From the NCBI GenBank assembly GCA_024235015.1, contig JACKNG010000003.1, forward strand, positions 496,001-560,000: a stretch of 64,000 nt of DNA, given 5' to 3'. This stretch comes from Gammaproteobacteria bacterium. GTDB taxonomy: Bacteria; Pseudomonadota; Gammaproteobacteria; Ga0077536. Both the position numbers and the translations under genes were made by a program. The notes below the pieces were generated by a model that was not told the DNA's origin, made no database searches, and was given only the letters and a program-made list of their open reading frames with translations. Below, piece after piece: positions 59,982 through 64,000 of this stretch; position 1 is the stretch's first letter; each line of letters begins with the position of its first letter.

Positions 59982-60659
59982 GTGCACCTGCTCCTCGTCG
60001 AAGACAACGACCACCTGGCTGCCAGTATCGGTGAGTACTTCGAGTCCTGCGGCGATCAGGTCGATTACGCCCACGACGGCGCGGTCGGTCTCAATCTCGC
60101 CCGCGCGCTCGATGTCGACGCCCTCGTCGTCGACGTCAGCCTGCCGCGCTTGAATGGCCTGCAGGTGACGCGAGCGCTACGCGATCGGGACGGGGACAAC
60201 GTGCCCATCCTGCTGTTGACCGCGCGTGATTCGCTCGACGACAAGCTGGCCGGTTTCGCGGCCGGCGCCGACGACTACCTGACCAAGCCGTTCGAGTTGC
60301 TCGAACTGCGGGCACGCCTGCTCGCACTGGTACGACGCAAGCTGCGACCGGGTACCTGCCTGCGGGCCGGACCGCTTGTACTCGATACCGTTGCGCAACA
60401 GGCGTGGCGCGGCGAGTTGCGCATCGACATTACGCATACCAAGTGGCGCCTGCTGGAAACGCTGATGCGACGTGCGCCGGGCGTGGTCACGCACGCCGAG
60501 TTGGCCGAAGCGCTGTGGGGCAGCTGCGAGTTCGAGCGCGCCGGCGCCCTGCGCGTCCACATCCATGCACTGCGTTGCGCCGTCGACGCCGGCTTCGACG
60601 ATAAGCTCATCCGTACCGTTTCCGGCGTGGGCTATCGCATCCGAATCGATGCGGATTAA
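59982..60659 (+). CDS. OmpR-family response regulator (QseB/PmrA-like)
   Basis: Predicted 225 residues. Receiver domain 1-120 with acidic VEDND, phosphoacceptor Asp51 (ALVVDVSLPRLNG), Thr80 and Lys102 (TKPFE); C-terminal winged helix ~125-225 with LWG and VHIHALR ... TVSGVGYRI, typical of OmpR/PhoB DNA binding. GTG start at 59982. It overlaps the kinase gene by 11 bp. Probable binding boxes (CTTAAC direct repeats) lie upstream of itself and of the PepSY-like gene. Confidence 0.93.
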   Translation: MHLLLVEDNDHLAASIGEYFESCGDQVDYAHDGAVGLNLARALDVDALVVDVSLPRLNGLQVTRALRDRDGDNVPILLLTARDSLDDKLAGFAAGADDYLTKPFELLELRARLLALVRRKLRPGTCLRAGPLVLDTVAQQAWRGELRIDITHTKWRLLETLMRRAPGVVTHAELAEALWGSCEFERAGALRVHIHALRCAVDAGFDDKLIRTVSGVGYRIRIDAD

Positions 60660-61926
60660 TGAGCTGACGCTCAGGGCGCGATTCCTGATCGCGACGATGG
60701 GCTTGAGCCTGGTCCTGTTCGCGGGCTTCGCGCTCGCCCTGCACCACACCCTGGAGATCGTCGAGAGTCGCTACGCGGGTGCAGATTTCTACGCGGAACT
60801 GCACCGCGTACTCGAAACGCTGCGGACACGCGGTGCTCCGCCCGAACACGTGCGTGAGGGATTCACGCTGCTACTGCGCCGCGACTACCCGTCGCTGGCC
60901 GAACTGCCGGCCCTGCGCAACCTTGCCGACGGGGTCCACGTCGCGGTCGATCTCGCCGGCAAGGAGTACAACGTCGCCAAGCAGGGGTTCGGCGACGACA
61001 CCGTATACCTGCTGCAGGACCTCGAATCGGATTCGCTCGAAATCACCGAACAGGGCGTCACCCGCGTCGTCGTGGTCGCCGGCATTCTCGGCCTCTTGGC
61101 CGCTGCCACCCTGTCACTGTGGCTAGCCCGCCTCGTCATCAGGCCGGTGACGGATCTGGCGCGGTTTGCTGGGGAGCTGCGTCCGGACGTGCCGCGACCA
61201 CTGCTGACCAGTGCCAGGGCCGGGCCCGAGATCGCCGCCATCGCCGCGGCCTTGAGTGGTGCCATCGAGCGCTACGAGCGGGCCATCATGCGTGAACGCG
61301 CCTTCACCCGCGACGTCAGCCATGAATTGCGCACGGCCCTGGCCGTGATGAGCACCACGCTCGAGGTGGTGGGGCTCGATCCCGTCGCAACCGGCGCGCT
61401 CGGGGCCAGGCTGCCGCGGCTGCGCAGCGCCACTGAGCAGATGCACCTCGTGTGCGAAGCGATGCTGGCCCTCGCCCGCGTCGAGCGCAGAAACGACGAC
61501 CATCGCCGCGAACGACACCGCGTCGGCGCGTTGGTCTCACATGCCATCGGCCTCTACGAACAGGTGCTGCAGAAGCGCGCGTCGTACATCGCCCTGGACG
61601 TCGTCGAGGACTTCGAGATCACCGCACCGCGCGGCATGCTCATGTGTGTCCTGACCAACCTGGTACGCAATGCCGCGGAGCACGCCGAGGGCACCCGCAT
61701 CGACGTCACCGTGCGCCCGCAGGGACTGACCATCCGCGACGACGGACGCGGTTTCGACGAAGACGTCCTGCCGCGGGCGTTTCAGCGCGAATTCCGCGGC
61801 AAAGACAGCACCGGGGAAGGACTCGGGCTCGACATCGTGTTGCGCATCTGCCAGCACCAGGGCTGGCGCCTGTTCCTCACGACCGCGCCGCGACGCGGCA
61901 CTCAATTCGATCTGCATTTCGATTGA
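60649..61926 (+). CDS. Sensor histidine kinase, partner of the adjacent regulator
   Basis: Predicted 425 residues. TM1 (~10-31), periplasmic sensor domain ~32-136 without a fold I recognise, TM2 (~137-162), then HAMP. H-box FTRDVSHELRTALAVM with His225; N-box LTNLVRNAAEHAEG; G1 DDGRGFDED and G2 GEGLGLDIV. Transmits an envelope signal to the upstream regulator. ATG at 60649 inside the regulator's 3' end gives translational coupling. Confidence 0.93.
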   Translation: MRINELTLRARFLIATMGLSLVLFAGFALALHHTLEIVESRYAGADFYAELHRVLETLRTRGAPPEHVREGFTLLLRRDYPSLAELPALRNLADGVHVAVDLAGKEYNVAKQGFGDDTVYLLQDLESDSLEITEQGVTRVVVVAGILGLLAAATLSLWLARLVIRPVTDLARFAGELRPDVPRPLLTSARAGPEIAAIAAALSGAIERYERAIMRERAFTRDVSHELRTALAVMSTTLEVVGLDPVATGALGARLPRLRSATEQMHLVCEAMLALARVERRNDDHRRERHRVGALVSHAIGLYEQVLQKRASYIALDVVEDFEITAPRGMLMCVLTNLVRNAAEHAEGTRIDVTVRPQGLTIRDDGRGFDEDVLPRAFQREFRGKDSTGEGLGLDIVLRICQHQGWRLFLTTAPRRGTQFDLHFD

Positions 61927-61941
61927 GGCCGCCGGAGTCGG

Positions 61942-61968
61942 GGCGGCGACGCTCGGCGCGTCGCCGCC
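61942..61968. terminator. Perfect 10-bp stem-loop between convergent genes
   Basis: GGCGGCGACG pairs with CGTCGCCGCC around a 7-nt loop, exactly filling the space between the kinase stop (61926) and the ybdD-like stop (61970). Probably a bidirectional terminator, though without T-tracts. Confidence 0.6.
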
Positions 61969-61969
61969 G

Positions 61970-62158
61970 TCAGCAGCAGCGCCGGATCTCGCCCGCGCGG
62001 CGCTCGAGCTGGGCGCGATAGAACTCTGCGCGGCTGGGTAGGGGCTCCCCCGGATGGTGTTCGCGCAGGTGGCGACACCAGGTCGCATAAGCGGCATCGC
62101 CGTTTAGCCATGCGCACCAGGCGCGCAGCAGGAAGAGTAGTCGCCGCAGGCGCGCCAT
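61970..62158 (-). CDS. YbdD/YjiX-family small protein
   Basis: Predicted 62 residues, family-typical length. It shows W-x2-WL, the Y-x-W-x2-HLREHHPGEPLPSRAEFYRAQLERR pattern (in pieces: YATWCRHLREHHPGEP, SRAEFYRAQ) and the C-terminal CC found in YbdD homologs. These genes nearly always follow cstA; here it begins one base after the cstA stop. Exact role unknown; thought to act with CstA-type peptide/pyruvate transporters. Confidence 0.88.
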   Translation of the reverse strand: MARLRRLLFLLRAWCAWLNGDAAYATWCRHLREHHPGEPLPSRAEFYRAQLERRAGEIRRCC

Positions 62159-62159
62159 C

Positions 62160-64000
62160 TCAGCGCGCCCCCAGCGCCGTCGCCACGTAGGGTTCCTCGC
62201 TGAACGGCGGCGTCGGCCGCCCGCGCACGGCGCGGTGGCAGACCCGCGCGGTGTCGACGACCAGCACCCAGGTGATGACGAGGAAGAGCGTGGTCAGGCC
62301 CACGTTGAGATGATCGTTGAACACCAGCCGCGGCACCGCGGCGGCGATCTCGGGCGGCAGGGTGCCGGCCGCGAGGCGCGTTTCGAGATCGGCCGCGTGG
62401 GCGAGGAAACCGATGCGTGGCGCCGCGTCGAAGAGCTTGGCCAGGGCCGCGGTGGAGGTGACCACGACCAGCCAGGCGAGCGGCACGGCGGTAACCCAGG
62501 CGTAACGCGCGCGACCCGATTTCACGATCACGGTGGTGGCGACGCAGAGCGCGATCGCGGCCAGCATCTGGTTCGAGATGCCGAACAGCGGCCACAGGCT
62601 GTTGATGCCGCCGTAGGGGTCGACCACGCCCTGGTAGAGGAACCAACCCCAGGCCGTCACCACCAGCGCGCTCGACAGCAGCACCCCGGGATACCAGCTG
62701 ACCCGGCCGAGCGGCGCCCACACCCGTCCCAGCAGTTCCTGCAGCATGAAGCGCGCGACGCGCGTGCCGGCATCGAGCGTGGTGAGGATGAACAGCGCCT
62801 CGAACATGATGGCGAAGTGGTACCACAGCGCGAGCAGGCCGCCACCCAGCGCCGTCGAGAAGATGTGCGCCATGCCGACGGCGAGCGAGGGCGCGCCGCC
62901 GGTGCGCGCGAAGAGACTCGCCTCGCCCATCTCGCGCGCGAGCGTACTCATGGTCTCGGCCGAGACCGGGAAACCCCAGCCCGAAATCGTCGCCACCGCG
63001 CTCGCCGGATCGGCGCCGACGATGCCGGCCGGGCTGTTGATGGCGAAGAACACGCCGGGCTCGAGCACGCAGGCGGCGATCATGGCCATGATGGCGGTGA
63101 AGGACTCCATCATCATGCCGCCGTAGCCGATCATGCGGGCGTCGGCCTCGTTACTTAGGAGCTTGGGCGTGGTGCCCGACGAGATCAGGGCATGGAAGCC
63201 CGAGATCGCGCCGCAGGCGATGGTGATGAAGACGAAGGGGAACAACTTGCCGGCGAAGATCGGGCCGGTGCCGTCGACGAACCGGGTGACGGCCGGCATG
63301 TGCACGTCCGGGCGCAGGATGACGATGGCCACGGCGAGCGCCAGGATGGTGCCGACCTTCATGAAGGTGGAGAGGTAGTCGCGCGGCGCGAGCAGCAACC
63401 ACACCGGCAGTACCGCGGCGGTGAAGCCGTAGCCGATGACCAGCCAGGCGAGCACGCGGCCGTCGAAATCGAAGTACCCGCGCAAGCCCGGCAGGCCGTC
63501 GACCCAGCCACCGCCGGCGACGGCGGCGAGCAGCAGCACGACGCCGATGGCGGTCGCCTCCAGCACCCGCCCGGGGCGGATGCTGCGCAGATAAATGCCC
63601 ATGAAGAGCGCGATCGGAATGGTCGCCGCCACCGTGAACGTGCCCCAGGGGCTGTGCTTCATGGCGTTGACCACGACCAGGCCCAGCACCGCGATCAGGA
63701 TCACCATGATGGTCATCACCCCGGCCAGGGCGGCGAGGCCGCCAATGGGCCCCAGCTCGTCGCGCGCCATCTGGCCGAGCGAGCGGCCGTTGCGCCGCAG
63801 CGAGCAGAACAGGATGACGAAATCCTGCACGCAACCGCCGAGCACGCCGCCGATCAGGATCCACAGGGTACCCGGCAGGTAACCGAACTGGGCAGCGAGG
63901 GTCGGCCCGATCAGGGGTCCGGGCCCGGCGATCGCCGCGAAATGATGGCCGAACACGATCCAGCGGTTGGTCGGCACGAAGTCGCGGCCGTCCTCGAGGC
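62160..64000 (-). CDS. cstA: CstA-family carbon starvation/pyruvate-peptide transporter, 5' end missing
   Basis: Reads into the right window edge. Visible: 613 codons of a polytopic inner-membrane protein with CstA signatures FGHHFAAIAGPGPLIGP (first visible helix), LWILIGGVLGGCVQDF, PVWLLLAPRDYLSTFMK, ACGAISGFHALISSGTTPK and GGMMMESFTAIMA. By comparison with E. coli CstA the missing 5' part should be roughly 80-100 codons; the residues before the first visible Met (DGRDFVPTNRW) continue the family pattern, so that Met is not the start. Imports peptides or pyruvate in carbon limitation. Followed by the ybdD-like gene. Confidence 0.93.
   Translation of the reverse strand, partial: LEDGRDFVPTNRWIVFGHHFAAIAGPGPLIGPTLAAQFGYLPGTLWILIGGVLGGCVQDFVILFCSLRRNGRSLGQMARDELGPIGGLAALAGVMTIMVILIAVLGLVVVNAMKHSPWGTFTVAATIPIALFMGIYLRSIRPGRVLEATAIGVVLLLAAVAGGGWVDGLPGLRGYFDFDGRVLAWLVIGYGFTAAVLPVWLLLAPRDYLSTFMKVGTILALAVAIVILRPDVHMPAVTRFVDGTGPIFAGKLFPFVFITIACGAISGFHALISSGTTPKLLSNEADARMIGYGGMMMESFTAIMAMIAACVLEPGVFFAINSPAGIVGADPASAVATISGWGFPVSAETMSTLAREMGEASLFARTGGAPSLAVGMAHIFSTALGGGLLALWYHFAIMFEALFILTTLDAGTRVARFMLQELLGRVWAPLGRVSWYPGVLLSSALVVTAWGWFLYQGVVDPYGGINSLWPLFGISNQMLAAIALCVATTVIVKSGRARYAWVTAVPLAWLVVVTSTAALAKLFDAAPRIGFLAHAADLETRLAAGTLPPEIAAAVPRLVFNDHLNVGLTTLFLVITWVLVVDTARVCHRAVRGRPTPPFSEEPYVATALGAR

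Overview
The window is GC-rich and gene-dense, and reads as part of a gammaproteobacterial chromosome. The indicators are an RlmJ 23S rRNA methyltransferase, a CstA/YbdD pair, glutathionylspermidine synthetase/amidase, a complete pel exopolysaccharide operon and PEP-CTERM exported proteins. Many CoA-, flavin- and SDR-type catabolic genes suggest an environmental, metabolically broad lineage. The genus cannot be fixed from the sequence. I saw no rRNA, tRNA, CRISPR array, phage or transposase gene.

Layout. 1-2.7 kb: gss (cut by the left edge), a glycine-zipper lipoprotein and a PEP-CTERM protein. 2.8-18.7 kb: Pel polysaccharide region. The operon reads leftwards as pelA-pelB(TPR)-pelB(barrel)-pelC-pelD-pelE-pelF-pelG, mostly with ATGA-type overlaps. 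Both PelA and PelB are split: PelA lacks its N-terminal GH114 hydrolase domain and a stand-alone secreted GH114 protein lies at the far end, and PelB is two proteins (TPR scaffold and porin). A single-domain response regulator sits beside the GH114 gene. 18.9-23.2 kb: CoA transferase, then a LysR regulator divergent from a VOC protein / flavin reductase fusion pair, with a clear LysR-type T-N11-A box between them. 23.6-29.0 kb: a 1,812-residue exported repeat protein containing 3.3 identical 1,197-bp tandem copies.

29.1-53.4 kb: accessory oxidative catabolism. It holds a zinc-family dehydrogenase, a PQQ/cytochrome c dehydrogenase, a cupin, three luciferase-like (LLM) oxidoreductases, an alpha/beta hydrolase, a phosphotransferase, a GMC oxidoreductase, two SDRs, a Baeyer-Villiger-type monooxygenase, an acyl-CoA ligase, a MaoC-like protein and an AraC regulator. 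Inside it is a redoxin-fold gene with an in-frame TGA at the expected redox-Cys position, followed at the right distance by a hairpin fitting a bacterial SECIS: a strong selenoprotein candidate. Housekeeping genes (rlmJ, a NUDIX hydrolase, an antiporter, a DUF3127 protein with an SSB-like tail) are interspersed. Two families of short palindromic repeats decorate the intergenic spaces.

53.7-61.9 kb: a PepSY-like exported protein followed by glycosyltransferase-type genes (surface glycan), a GT2-like gene, an outer-membrane barrel and an OmpR-type response regulator/histidine kinase pair. The promoters of the PepSY-like gene and of the two-component operon share a CTTAAC direct repeat exactly 28 bp upstream of a -10-like hexamer, suggesting that the two-component system controls both. 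62-64 kb: ybdD-like gene and cstA (cut by the right edge).
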